From Halichoerus grypus (Eukaryota > Chordata > Mammalia > Carnivora > Phocidae): a stretch of 64,000 nt of DNA. The stretch's first letter is position 1. Every line of letters begins with the position of its first letter. The stretch is from assembly GCF_964656455.1 (NCBI RefSeq), contig NC_135721.1, positions 80,146,754-80,210,753 on the forward strand. The letters are read 5' to 3'. A program made the translations under genes and the position numbers. This document shows positions 38,501 through 51,825 of this stretch, piece by piece. The notes under the pieces were generated by a model. It worked only from the letters and a program-made list of their open reading frames with translations. It did not search any database and was not told the origin of the DNA.

Positions 38501-39274
38501 GATTAAGAATTCATGCCATCAAAAGACTTTATTTGAACACATGTTAATCCATTAGCTTTCTGTAAATGTTTTTGAGACATGTAAGCGCAGATGTCCAGGG
38601 GAAAAAAATTCTGTATTCAGTCTGTCTCCATGGCCACAAATGTGGAGCCCCACAAACATCTGGGCCTGATTTTAACACTCAATCCAGAGAGAAGGAGACT
38701 CAGATGGCAGGGAGAGGCCACCTATGTATGAAAACTTAGAACAAAAAGACAGCACCGGCATTTCCCTGTGGGTCACTGTGTACACACTTCCCAGAATGTG
38801 CATTTCACCTTGGGAATCAAGAACAACTCAAACATAAGCAAGAACCCAAGGACCCCGCCTCCCCAAATACAAGGGAGACACAAGCATATCACACTGTGCA
38901 ATGACACAAGATTACCTCTGAAAGCCTCTTCCTACACTGAGCCCCCAAAGCACAGCTGACCTTCACTAGCATTTCAGCCACAGAAGAGACAGAATCTTCC
39001 TGTTCCCATCCCTTCCCCCATCATCTCCTCATTCTACATCTGCTCTTTATGCTTAGATATGAAATTCTCCCACTGACTTGCATCTTTATACACACATTTT
39101 TTTTTTTTACAATGTGGTAAAAGATAGCACAAAATATTTTAATTTCCCCTCGGTCCGGGCAGCTGGTGAGGAGAAAATAATGTGAACTTGGAGGCAATCA
39201 GAACTGAATTCTAATCCCAGCTCACACCTTGGTTTCCTGCTCTGTGAAATGACGCGCATGGCACCAGTCCCACA
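38501..39274. other. Intron sequence, no gene seen
   Basis: Unique, AT-rich, with a short T run at about 39099-39108. Confidence 0.5.
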
Positions 39275-39440
39275 ACAATGCACAGCCCAAAGCGAAAGCC
39301 AGTCTGCCTGGGTTCAGGTCCCAGCTCCCACCCACTAGCTGTGTGATAAGCTGCTCAACTTCTCTGGGCCTCACTTTTCCCATCTACAAAATGCGGGTAA
39401 TCAGAGTACCTATTTCACTACGTAATTCATGAGTTGAATT
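39275..39440 (+). mobile_element. MIR relic, forward
   Basis: CTGCCTGGGTTCAGGTCCCA, CTAGCTGTGTGATAAGCTGC, TCAACTTCTCTGGGCCTCAC and CATCTACAAAATGCGGGTAA are close to the MIR core; the clearest MIR in the window. Confidence 0.88.
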
Positions 39441-39599
39441 CATTGTTTTTGTACAAAATTATTTTTCTAAAGAATTACCTGTTAAGTGAATTAATCAGCA
39501 GAATAATGCCAGGCTCATAAATAAAATGGTTCCAACCACCATCAGGTAAAGACCAATATCCCTAGCATGGTCTCACACCTCTGTCTCCCCCTTCCCCTC

Positions 39600-39850
39600 C
39601 AACCTTATCTCAAGCTGGTCTCATGACCCCCACTGGGCCCCCAAACGCTTCCTTTCAGTTCCCCATTTGCTCCAAGCACCTTACGACTCCAGGCCACAAT
39701 GCCCGCTATTCCCTCTGCTGGAACACTCTTCCTCCCTTCTCCACCTGTCCTAGCCCAGCTGCTCATCCTTCCAGCAGAGATCTGGTAAGATTCTCCAGTC
39801 TTCTGCTCCCACAATCCTTCATACTTCTCTGCAGGTTGGGAATGGCCTTC
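39600..39850 (+). mobile_element. L2 3'-end relic, forward
   Basis: TTCCCTCTGCTGGAACACTC, TTCCTCCCTTCTCCACCTGT and CAGCTGCTCATCCTTCCAGC follow the L2 3' consensus. Confidence 0.65.
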
Positions 39851-39904
39851 CAGGAAAGGTTTCCTCTGCCCCACCAACTTTTCCAGGCCTTCTGTGGTTT
39901 AAAC

Positions 39905-40071
39905 CAATACTGCTCAACGGTGGCGTCAGCTACATCCGGGGACTTTTGACAAGCCGATGCCAGGCTGCAACCAGACCAATCACATCAGGACCTCTGGGCC
40001 AGGCCCACACTTCAGTGTTTGGGCAAGTTCCCCAAGGATTTCCACATGTAACCCAAGTCGGCAACCGCTGG
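39905..40071 (+). mobile_element. MER5A-type hAT MITE relic
   Basis: TACATCCGGGGACTTTTGAC, GCCGATGCCAGGCTGCAACC, AGACCAATCACATCAGGACC, TCTGGGCCAGGCCCACACTT and GTCGGCAACCGCTGG match the MER5A consensus as remembered. Terminal inverted repeats are partly preserved (CTGCTCAACGGTGG / CGGCAACCGCTGG region). Confidence 0.8.
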
Positions 40072-43000
40072 ATCAATATAAGAACACAGGTGCAGTATTT
40101 TAAAGGATGGTTTCAATCTTCCAATAGGATTTTAAAAATCATCTATCGACTGCAAAGAGAACACATGATTTTCTTAAATCTAAATTAACCCAATTAGAGT
40201 ATAAAAATACATATATTACAAAACATCTCCACTGTAGCTGAGATTTTTCAATTAGCATTTTATTCAGTCTCTGGATAGCCCATAACACCAACCAACTGGA
40301 AGCTCCGGGAAGTCAGAGACTTTCTCTTGCTCTCTGTGATGTCACCAGCATAGGGAAGCGTGCCGGTGTGCACAGGTGCCGCATGCACACCTGTGATGAG
40401 AGGTGCAGTCCTCCACGCACCAGATTGCAGGTGACAGGAACGCGGGCCAAGCAGTACACCCAGCACAGTGACAGGCAGTGGGTGGCTCGTTTGAACAAAT
40501 GAACTCCCCCCGCCGTGGCTCTTCCTCTCTCTGTGCCTGGCACGCTGCTTGTCCTCTCACTATGGGAGAGCCCCCCGCCTGCGTTTGAAGCCATTCATCT
40601 GCGGTTTATGAAATACTGCGGTAACCTTTGAGATGCAAAGAGGTTTAGAAGTGCAAAAGACTGTCAATATGAATATTAATAGCAGCATTATTAATAACTG
40701 AAGTTGTCTGCCAGACACTTGACTCTTGATTAAAGGAAGTGAAGGAGCTCAAGCCAAGCCAGAAACAGCTCAGTGCAGAGCCGAAGGATCTGTGCTAGAG
40801 CACTGGTCCCTGTGGGGACAGAGGCTATTCTGAATGTCTGACTAGAGAAGTTTACATAAAGTCAGGTGGGTGCTGCCACTCCCATGGTCAGGCCACACCT
40901 TCCCTGTTCACCAGGGTGCGAGCTCCACCAGCAGAGCTCGCGAAGCTCGCTGCTCTCCCCAGAGCCCAGAACAGTGTCTGGCCTGCATATGGGGCCCCAG
41001 CAAAGTGGATCAAGGAAAAAACAAATGAGTAAATGAGAGAAGGGAGCAAGGGAGGAAGGAGGAATGTGCGGCTGAACACTAGAAAGTGCAGACAGGGGAA
41101 CTCAGACCCAAAGCTCACATGGGCTCTGCCCACTCCACAAAGAACAAAAAACAGAACTTCTTTTGGTAAAATCACCAATCCAGAACTGTTCCACAAGCTG
41201 TTAATTCACCTAAAATACTTTTTTTAAAAGCACTGTGGTCGCTGTCACTACAAATATTTGAGACACCAGCTGTCCTGACAAACAAGCAGCCTATCCATAC
41301 CCAAGTCTTAGTAACTTCATGATTCAAATATATTCATATTATGTTCTGCTTCTTAAGTCATGAATGTACTTTTCAGCATTAGAAATTATCCCTTCCATAT
41401 CTTTAAATATTGTGGTTTCTGCCTGACTAATGTTATCTTTAATTATACATCATCAAGTATTTTACTGTGATCTAATGGGGTCTATTACTCATCAGAATGG
41501 CCCCAGTCAGCAATCATACTCCCCAGAGCCAACCACTCAACCCTTCTTCCATTTCTCAAATGTACCAGCCTGCACATGCACAAATTTATACACAGACTGA
41601 GTCACAGCATCTTACCAATTTGTCCAAAAGACAAAACTACCCTTGAAGGAACTCACAGTACACTGGCTTCCTAGTGAGGTCTGGCCCAGCGACACTTTGA
41701 GCACTGAGGGCCCTCTGACCTTGCCCTGGGTACAGCCACACCTCCCAGTCCACCCCAGGCACACTCTGCACAGGCCGTGAACAGAAGAGAAACGGGTACT
41801 CGGGAAGGTAAGCAATGTGCCCAAGTCCTGCAGCAAGCAGGTGGCAGACCCAGGATCCCACCCTCAGTGACAACACAAGGCAGGAGGCCAGGAGAAGAAC
41901 ACGACAAGACCTGGATGGGCCACATAGCATGTTGGGGTGCTTTCCGCACCCTGACTCCCACAGTCACCAACCACAACCCGCCCAGATGACCTCTTTCAAA
42001 ATATATTTGAAGAGCCAAGCGATCTTAAGCAAACCTAAAGATCAGCAGATGCCAGCTAGTCCCCAAACTCTCATTCAAAGGGATGAACTGCCAGTCAAAT
42101 TAATAATCTTAAATGCACAATTTATACAAAGTATAAAGGTATACATATATTTTCTATATATTAATATGTATGTATATAAATAAACATATCTATGTCTTTT
42201 GACATGTTTTAGTTATTGAGTGAAAAATGAACAGGTCAGGCTCAAGTTCTAGACATTTTACCTAAACAGCTGGTGCTTAACTTCTGCATACTTATGAGAC
42301 AGACTCAAACTACTAAACCAAGTGCCTTAAGACCCAGAAGCAGAAAACATAACGAGAAAGGTCACTGGATGGACAATTAACAAATAAATCATTTTGAAAG
42401 AACTGGAATCAATGACGAGCTAGAAGACCTTGATGTGTCCCTCTTGAATAATTGACGAGGAATCTTTTCTTGGACCATTTATGACTATGTTTAGAACCCC
42501 ATTTAGTGCTGTAAGATAGTTCACCCACGTGTCGGCTTCTTATCAGACCTGTTGACCAAGCAGCAGATGGAAAACAATAAATACACACACAGATCTGGTG
42601 TCCGTGCGCCGTGCCAACAGCACGCTGCAGCAACAACTCCACAACCGCCTTCATTCGGTCCTGCTGACAGCAAGGCTGGCAGCCTTTCCAAGTGAGTGTA
42701 GATGTGAACCTGGCCTCAGGGCTGCTCCAGGTTGCGCGGATAGACTCTCACAGAGTGCGGCACTGTCCCTCTGTGCGCATTTCCTTCTGACGACCTCCCA
42801 GTAGCCATGGCAGCTGTGATTTCAAGAAACAGGCATCCTGGTCATTTTTCGCCGGCACCTCTAGGAAGGTGCCAGCCAACACCTGTCTCCTTTGGAGAAA
42901 GAGAAAGCCCGTCTGTGACTCACTCCAGGCTCATAGGGCCTGCGGGGCAGGGGAGAAGGAGCAGAGACAGGGAGGGGAGGAGCTTGTTTGAACCGTAGTG

Positions 43001-43974
43001 AGGGAGGGAAGAGCTTTGGCTAACGAGAAAGACCCAGAGGCCCCTGGGTTGGAGGGGAGGCCCCAGGAAAGGCACCAAGAGGAGAGGAGACAAAGTACTA
43101 ACACCAGCAGGACTGACTAATAGGACTTTGAGAATGGAGTGCAAGGTGGGGGGAGGCCAGGGCAGAGGGCTGGCTCTCCAGAGCGGGGAGCATGGCAGAG
43201 GGGCCAGGGAGGTCTGATGGGGAGGGTGGTGGTGTCGAGGACTGTAGACACAGAAGGCTGCTCTATGTGGTGGGGCTGGCTGGGAGGTTGCGTGAAGCCT
43301 CTCCAGTGCCCATGATCCTCAATAAGGCCTTGGGTCAGTACCTTTGGGGAGATCCTCCATAAAGCACCCAGCAGGACCACAGAAAGTGAACTAATTCTGT
43401 GGCAGCGAAGGCAGAGGAGGCTTGAGAGGAGGCACAGCCCCCAAACCTTCTGAGAGACAGGGAGGGGAATGCTGGGTCTCCCACTCACTTGGAAAGGCTA
43501 CCAGCCAACGTCATGTGACCCTCAAAAGGCCACAGCTGGGCTCCTAAGGAGCCGCCCATGCCTTGGCCAGGGCTCCGGCAGGGGTCACAGGCTATGCACA
43601 CAGCCGGGCCCACCTCCTGCCCCACAGCCACCGACTCCTCGGGGCGAGCATGGCCTCTGGGTCCCCCTTCCCGAGGGCTGGTGGCTGTGGGAGCGTCTGG
43701 GTGGTGGTGGTGGGCAGGGGAGAAGTGGCAGCTAAGAACATCACTTTACCTTGAGCACCCTAAAATGTAGGACACCAGCGGGTGATCCAGAACTAGATGA
43801 AAGGGATATCTGAGATTTTGGAAAGGCAGAGTTGCAAAAAAGATATGCATATGTAGACTCTGCAGGGTCCCCCAACCTGTGCCCCCACATCCTTCCTTAG
43901 GCTCTCAGCCCAATTTTGTTGGAGGTTCATCCATTCTACTACTTATTATTATGAAAACTCAAGGCTCAAGAATA
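40072..43974. other. Intron sequence, no gene seen
   Basis: Unique; AT-rich at 41220-41500 and 42090-42220. A (TA)-rich tract lies at about 42140-42180. At 42960-43480 the sequence is purine-rich. A possible MIR-like piece is at 41800-41880. No supported frame. Confidence 0.5.
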
Positions 43975-44155
43975 ATAACAGTAACGACATTTATTAAATG
44001 CCTATTATACATCTAGTACTTGTCTCAGAACGTTTTAGGTAAGAACTCATTCAGCTTACAGTCCTTTGAGATGCTGGATGCTCTTCTTGGTCCCCACCTT
44101 CCAGATGAGGACAATGCAGCCCAGCCGTCACATCATGTGCCTAATGGCTGGCCCA
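43975..44155 (-). mobile_element. MIR relic, reverse
   Basis: CATTTATTAAATGCCTATTA, AGTACTTGTCTCAGAACGTT, GTAAGAACTCATTCAGCTTA and CCAGATGAGGACAATGCAGC are the reverse complement of the MIR 3' half and core. Confidence 0.75.
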
Positions 44156-47100
44156 CAGCACGCTGCCAGGATACGTGGAGAGGGCCACCTAAGTCCAGAC
44201 ACTCAGGCCCCAAGGCTCCAAGCCTGCCCATGGCCGTATGCAGCTCTCCATAGCTCATCTGTTCTTTCCTGTTTTGTTCCTTCAGAAGCATTGCCATCTA
44301 CCACCACACTCCTGAGCAGCACAGAAGAACCAACTAACCGATACCAGTACCACTACGGAAGTTCTGCTCCTACACAGGGGGTTCAGACTCAGTGCAAGGC
44401 ATGGTCCTGACCCTGGTGAACTTACAGTGAACCCTGATGAACATTTGCATGGGTGAAACTTAAGACCTAAAGAATGACCAGAGAATAAATTCTAGAGAAG
44501 AGCTTTAGACATGCAATGAGAACATAGACAAACGTGGCCTGGAGAAGTGCCAAGAGTCCCTCAGCGATGTGTGGTCAGCACTGGGAAGATGAAGAGGAGT
44601 AGTTACAGGACAGCCCCTGAGACAGCACGGTAGGGTGGAGGACATCTAAGGAAGCACACACAGATGATATGATGACAGGCTTCTCTACAGTGTCCCAAGG
44701 ACAAGGACGGAGGAAGGGGGTACCCATCCTTTAGGGATGGCCCACCTTCAATCAATGGCAAAGAAGGTGCTGGGTCTTGTGTAAGCACAGAGCAAATGCC
44801 AGGGGGGACCTCACTGTGCAGGATGAGAGAGCAGCCGTGGGCCATGCAGAAACAAGACCACAGGACCTAGAACCTGGCCCAAAGGAAGAGTCAACGGAGC
44901 TGTGACAACCAAACAGCATTGTGGGACAATTGTTTGGGCCATGGGCACAGGCAGCCTGGGGAGGGCAGCAGTGGCCCAGCAGGGAGTGTGGTCATCAGGG
45001 GCCTGGCCCAGTGTGACAGGAGCTGGGTTTGGTGCTGTCTGAGAAGCAGAAAGGAAGATGTTAACTGTCCCTTCTGAGAAAGTAACGATAAAACTTGGTG
45101 CCACAAACACAGCTGATGAAGGAAAATCAAAAAGGATCTCAACCCCTGTAAGATGTCAGTACTAGGTCAGGCCCTCCCAGCTCTGCATTCTGTCATCAGC
45201 TTACCCAGACAGCCCTGCTGTGACCGTGGAGCCTGACCTGGGATTCCCAGACTGGGAACCAGAGTGCAGAGCCCTCTGCCCTGAGATGAGCCATGGAGCC
45301 TGACCACCCTCAGAACATTTGAGCTCTGTGGACCAGGGTGGAGGAGAGCCTGTTTTGATCATTTCCTTTACCCCTTGTGTATCTCTCGGTCCTGAACCCT
45401 GTGCCACTTTTCTGCTGTGATCACACTTTGTCAAGTTCAGGTACCAGTCTGGTGCCCGACTGGTTCAAATGGGCATGAATATGACTCCATGCCAGGTGGG
45501 TGCCACAAGCTGCAGATGGGCATAAGGACGGCCCAGCTCAGACCCCAGCTCAGTGAGCATGAGGACCCCAAAGACACATGTCACTCTTAACCCTCCCTGC
45601 CCCATTGATATTTCAGCCCGAAACAAACCCCAAAGGCTAAGTTGCTCACACTTGTTATTTGAGTTGAAAAAAAAAATTGTAAACAATTTTTCCAAAAGTT
45701 GGCTTCCAAGCATCAAATGCTGCCCCTGTCTCTCATATTCACCTCACCCAACCCTCTCCCATCTTACAAACCCACTGCCCAGGCCCCAGCAGCTCACATA
45801 CAGAGAAAACTAGGGGTGGAAAAGATAAATGTCAAGATGCTCTAGAAAAACAAAGTCTGCTTATTCTGTGACTGCAGGCAGTTTTTATCCAAACTATAGT
45901 CATCCATGCCGCATCTTCACCGTATTTACTTAATGAGGTTCTTTAATTGACTCACTTTTTATTTAAATTTGCTTCCAAATAAGACTTCGTGTTAACTGCC
46001 ATAATTTTTTTTTAATGGACCACTTGACCTAAAAGAAAGGATCATTAAAAGAAACACAAACATCGACATAAAGCATCACTAGGTACCACCTGGGACACCT
46101 TGCATCCATCACAGTGGGCCCCCACATTTGGGTTCCCATGTCCCCACCAGGAACACAGGCACCCCTGTGGCACTCTTCCCTGCTCTGCCTGCCAGGTCAC
46201 CCTCCACCAGCCAGGATGCTACCTCTGAGTCCTCGACTCTCCACTGTAACACCCCCTCGCCACATCTGTCAACATGACAATTGTCACCTTGAAAACCGAC
46301 AGGCTTGAAAATTCCTCAACCTGACAGAATGTTTCCCACTTCCATTTAGAAAGTGAAAGTGTTCCCAAAGGACAGCCACCTTTCCCCACAGTTGCTGACA
46401 AGCCACAGCACGTCCATCACTCAGCAACAATCCACGATTACTTCGCGGGTAAGGCCAAACACCAACTATCAGAAAAGAAACCTCAGCTGGACCACGCTCC
46501 AGAATGAAGAATGAAGGCCACGCTCCATGTGGTGCATCCAGGGCAAAGTCAGCTCTTCACCCACAGAAGGAAGTGGGGCTTCTGAAAATGGGACAAGCCC
46601 ACAACAAAAGTCACATCTAAAACCCTCCTTCAGTGCACACCGCTGTCAGGAGACAGGAGACCACCCACCCCTCCTCAGAGAGGCCCCCTGTGCAGCAGCC
46701 TCTCCTGCTGTTGGAAGCCAGTCCACCCCACTCTGCTCAGTGGCACCCAGCCCCCCACAGCTGTGCCTGATGTGCTGGGGAACCCATGGGGGCAGCTGGG
46801 TTGGCCAGGGCTGTGGGAAGTCATGGGAAACCCATCTGATTCCAAGTTTGAGGAGAAAACCCCATGGTTTTATATGAAAATCAGAGGAAGCATATTCTAG
46901 AATAACATTCATGTGAATTTTTAAGAAGATAATATAAGACCTCAAATAAATACCCACTGCTAGAAAGAATGCAGCAGGAGGGGTATGGGTGGGAAGGGGG
47001 CAGCTAGCAACGAAATGGGGGTACACAGGTTACCCAGTCTGAAGGTACCAGAATCCACCCAGAGGGGACTTGGAACACGGTGATGATTCGGCACAATGGG

Positions 47101-50100
47101 CTAGAAATCACCACCTAGCAGGCAGCAGCTTTCCCACAAGGGGAGCAGTGGGGTAGGGATCAGGGAGGCCAGGTGGGAGACCAGAGCAAGAGACCAGAGG
47201 TGCCCTTAGGAAACACATCTGAGAAACCCCAGGAACTCGAGAAAGACCCAGCAGGGCCCAGGAGGCAGAGGTGACAAGGCAAAGAAAGTTCCCCATGTGG
47301 CTTTTCCAGGTAAGAGCCGGGGAGGTCTGTGTGTGCTACCTGGGGAGTCTCCAGGAAGAAAGCTGCCAGCCCATGACACGAGGCCCCTCTCAGGGTGGCA
47401 TGACCTTGATGGGTATGCCCCACAGGGCACAGCCAGGAACATTCCCCGCTGTGGACCCCAGACATGTCTATTCATCCAAAAGCAAAACCGCTGTCAACAA
47501 GAACGCCATGAGATGGTGGGACAACCAGAAAGATGTCCTCATTCACCAGGGACTAACCTGCACAGACAGGATGCCCTCGTCCTCAGAGTGAGCACACCCG
47601 AGAGCCCAGTGAGCATCACAGAGTAGCCTGGCAGGCATAGAAGGAGGTGAGCTCCCAGCCTTGCTGAGCTGCATTAACTGGTCTGGGAGTGTTCCTCTCG
47701 GCCCCCACAGCCACTCTGAACCCTCTTCTCTCTCCAGGTCTGACCTCCCATGGATGCCTTCAGGACCCCTTTTCCCCTGAGCCTAGCAAAGGAGCATTTT
47801 GCCGTCTCTGCAGAGGTGCTGACTTAGAAGCCTAACCCTCCTCCCAGGATTCACAGACATCCTCAAGTGTTGCCCACCACTCCCGGGACAGGCACCCTGA
47901 AGCCGCAGCTGAGTTCTGTCTGTACCTGTAAAGAACGGGTCAGGCTGGACTGGTGACCTCTGCAGCCTGGGGATCAGCTCCACGCCTGGCCCAGAGCACT
48001 TGGGAAGGAAGGCAGGTGCCAAAAGGCTGCAAGGCACTCACGTCCCTCCTTTGAGCTATTCTCAGTGTTGGGGAGAACCTGCTAATCACTAAGAAAGCTA
48101 GAGGAAGGGGAACAGAGACAACATGACTAACTGTTGCCTCCGGGAAAGCCAGATGATCCAAACTTTAAAGGGCCAACAAAGCAGTAATTGTCAGGAAAAC
48201 ACGCAGCCCACGGAAGGGAACAGTGAAGAAAGAACACTGAAAACAGCTTGAGGAAATAAAAATGGAATCAGAAAATGTGCAGAAGAGACAAAAGATAGGG
48301 CTTGCAGAGGTTTGGGCTTCAGTGGGTTAGACTGGTGACAGCCATCTTTTTACCCAGGTGAAGTCATCTGGGACCTGGTGTAGACCAATCCCTTCAATAC
48401 AGACATGCCCACACCCACCCAAAGCCACCCAGTGCCCTGTCCTCTGGTGGGGAGAGCATTTGAAGTCCTCTCAGCCCCCAGGACTACCCCCAGAGGGCCT
48501 GGCTGTCAGGGGTATTTTAGGGGTTCTTCAGCTCATAACAACCCCAGACAGCCCAGAGTTATATGAGAAAGGGTGTGTAAGCCATGAGGTTGTTACAGTA
48601 AGTAAAGCATTGAGTGGAAAACTGGTACACCAGGGGCCGGACTCTAGGCGCTGGGGGTTAAAGCTGATGCACTGATTAGTGTGGAGGCACATAGGAAATG
48701 CTACAAGTAATATCAACCACACTTCACAGGCTGGCTATTAACCTCATGTAGAGTACATATGCCTTTTGCTGAAAGGAACAAGAAAGAAAATTCTATGTCC
48801 TGTAACATCTCAATTAAAAAAGAAATTTTGTAATTTGCAAGAAATTGCTGAAGCTTGGGGGAAATGGAAGAACATGAGTATGTAAAAGGACCCTGAACAG
48901 ACTCATGGTTCACAAGGAACAAATGAAATAGGGGGTCAGTGGCCGATCCTGGGACAGAGCATCATACACATCGGCTCGGGGCCCTTAGAGAGGATGCCAT
49001 GGCTGCACTGGAAGGACAGCAGGAGGGAGCCCTGCCCCGACTTTAAGTGAAAAGCCTTCCACTGGCCTCTACTCTTCACCTCTGCCTTGTCATCTGAGTT
49101 TCAACATTTTATGGGTCACTATCTCTGGTCAATTCCCCGTTTCTTTGGAGCAGCCGTATTTGAGACAGCTTCCACCAGCCTGTGAATGCACCTCACATAC
49201 GTCCCACACTGGCAGTGCAGCCCCTGCTGGCCGGACCCTCACCCACGCAGCTCTGGGGGACACGCTATCTCTGGTGAAGGGCTGACTGCAAAGCCGAACA
49301 ATCCGTTGTCAAACAGGCTGCTGATATTTGCAGTTGCGTTCTCCCTGGTGAGGCTCAACCACAGGGGTAACAAGTCCTCCTCAGAATCCAAGATCTGTCA
49401 CCTCATTTGAGATGTTGGGGGCAACACCTTAACTCTGGGGAAACTGCTATCACAGACCATGTGACAAAGCTCAGTTTGTCAGATGGTGACTCCAGATAAA
49501 TGTCCAAATCCCTAAGAACCATACAATCCGAATGCAGCCCTAGAAGGCACAAAAGCACGTCTACTCAGCCAAAAAAGAGCTGTCTTTTCTTTAGGAGCAC
49601 CTACCTTTCCTTCTGCACATCTTTAGACCACGAACTGGATCCAGACAATCATTGCTAGTGCCACCATTAACTCACAGGCACCATGAAGCTGGTAGATAAA
49701 GGTGAGTCTCACAGGTTATCTGTTTTAAGGTGACGGACCTTCGCAAAGGCTGCATGCCCGCACCATCCTGACGCTCTGCACGCTTCATCTTGCACAAGTG
49801 CAGCTGGCTATAATTACCTTTCGCCATGCTTGGGAAGGGGAAGTAGGTGCAATTTTTAAGTTATGCAGAATTCGAAGTATGATTATAAGGAGTTAAGGAA
49901 TCTAACAGTTTATCTATAAACAGTAAATACTTCTTAACACAGAAATGTCTAAACCATTAGGGATGAATAGGTGGCAGTGCTGCAATGTTGTGTGTAGAAC
50001 AAATGAAGCCTTGGGAGTTTAACTTTCAAAGAAGGCACGGTAGTTTTTGTTGCCAGGACTCCAGCGCTGTTTTGAACATGAGCCAGGGGTTCCATTTGCT

Positions 50101-50379
50101 GGCAAGGTGGCAAGCAAATTTTGTGCCACTTTCTAAAGACCAATATAATTTGTACCCCAAATGTTATTGTAGTGCCTGTACATAGTAGGTGCTCAAATAA
50201 GTGTGCAGGGAAGCAGAAGAGAATGCACACTATCCTATCTCTTAAACTACTGTGTGACAGCTTCGCTGTGAACCCCCGGTGCTCCCGGAAGCCTCCTTCC
50301 GTCTGAGCATTGTTGAGAACGTGCTCTGGGCTCTAGAACATTTATATCCACTCCCAGTGCTGGTGTTCTTCAAGTCTCT
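44156..50379. other. Long repeat-poor intron sequence, no gene seen
   Basis: Six kilobases with no clear SINE, L1 or coding block. A MIR/L2-like tail (TAGTGCCTGTACATAGTAGG) lies near 50170. Frames at 45553-45813, 46527-47026 and 47160-47626 overlap on opposite strands and show no domain. Confidence 0.5.
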
Positions 50380-51420
50380 CACCACTTCTATTGACCTGAA
50401 TTCCTGCAGCAAATCCTAATTCATTTAAACTCATATAAATTCACATGAGCATTATGCACACATTCCATTAAGCAGAAATGCAAATATCATAATATCTTCA
50501 TGTTTGCAGATAACCATCATATCCGTTAACAACGTAAACACGTGTGCCAGATGAGAGAAACAACCCACCAAAGCAACTCCTCTCGGACGTTCTTTCAGGT
50601 CTCCCACAGGACAACCACATCTCTAAATATCCATAAGCCATCAAGGGCCCAAAAAGGCAGCCATCTGTGAGTAGAATTCAAATGGTGCTACTACTTTATA
50701 CGCTTTTTTATTCTAACCTCCACTCAATGGGAAAAGGGAGCCCCACGGTATAGTGTGCTAGCACAATGTTTAAACCATTCACTGCTGCCAACACCTTCAG
50801 CTTGACACCTTATTCGTTTAAGGTTAATTAGAATTCCAATAGGATACCCACTGAGCATGCATTTCTAATTCATCAAATATGAAGATCTTCCAAGCAAGGC
50901 AAGTCTGATAAAAACTGACCTTGGCCTTTGCAAGTGGGGCTATAAAGAGCATTTCCCCCTAACTAAATCCTTGCTGATGTTTTATTTCAAACATGTACCT
51001 CGAAAAAGAGCGTGTTAACTGGGAAAAATAGAGATTAAATACAGATTGAACTGAAATACACACTTGAAACAACTGCATAATTGAGACCCGCTTTCGTCAT
51101 GCTCCAGCAAGCAAACGGGCTCTCAAAAGCCGGAACGAAGGAATAATTGGATAGAATTCTGCTCAGCTCAACCGCACTGAGTAGCCTAATTCCAGGCAAT
51201 GGTAGATCAGCTCTTGTGTCCTACAAATGAAGGAGGTGGGCTTCGTTTTCAGGAGAGCCTGCCAACCAGCTATACCCACAACTGGGTGGGGTTATTCTCC
51301 CCTCCTGCCTTTCTTAAAACAGATTATAACTTGGATTTTTTTTTTTTTCACTTTAATGAAGCTTGTAAGAATAGGGAATACTACCTGTGATAACAAAGAT
51401 AAAACTCAGAAGCAATTTAA
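50380..51420. other. Repeat-free AT-rich intron block
   Basis: Unique sequence with an octamer ATGCAAAT at 50478-50485 and several ATTA cores. Could be conserved non-coding sequence, but conservation cannot be seen from one genome. Confidence 0.4.
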
Positions 51421-51538
51421 AAGGTGAAACAGACAGATTCAAGCACTTGACTTAGATGTCCATCAGTGCTCAACAGTCTAGTCATGGTGACACAGGCCAA
51501 CTTGGAATCTAAAGGCAAAGCATTGTATCACATGTACT

Positions 51539-51565
51539 CTCACACACACACACACAAACACACAC
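51539..51565. repeat. (CA)n microsatellite
   Basis: CACACACACACACAAACACACAC, an interrupted CA tract. Confidence 0.8.
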
Positions 51566-51664
51566 TTAGGATACCATATAAATGAATCTACTAGCAGGAA
51601 GGTGGGCCCTGTGGAGTGTGCCATACTAGTGATACAAAATTTTGAGATTTTTGTGTTAGTAATA

Positions 51665-51825
51665 GGCACTGAAATGACTGCCAGTTATGTGTGCTAGGCA
51701 CTGTAGGTACATGGTCTCATTTATCTGATAAAGCAGATAGGATCCCTCTCCCTAAGAAGAAGGCTCAGAAAAGCTAAACCTCTGCCCAGAGGCACATGGT
51801 GAGGAAGTAAGGAAGTCAGGATAAA
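51665..51825 (-). mobile_element. MIR relic, reverse
   Basis: TTATGTGTGCTAGGCACTGT, GTACATGGTCTCATTTATCT, CCAGAGGCACATGGTGAGGA and AGTAAGGAAGTCAGGAT read as the reverse complement of MIR. Confidence 0.75.
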
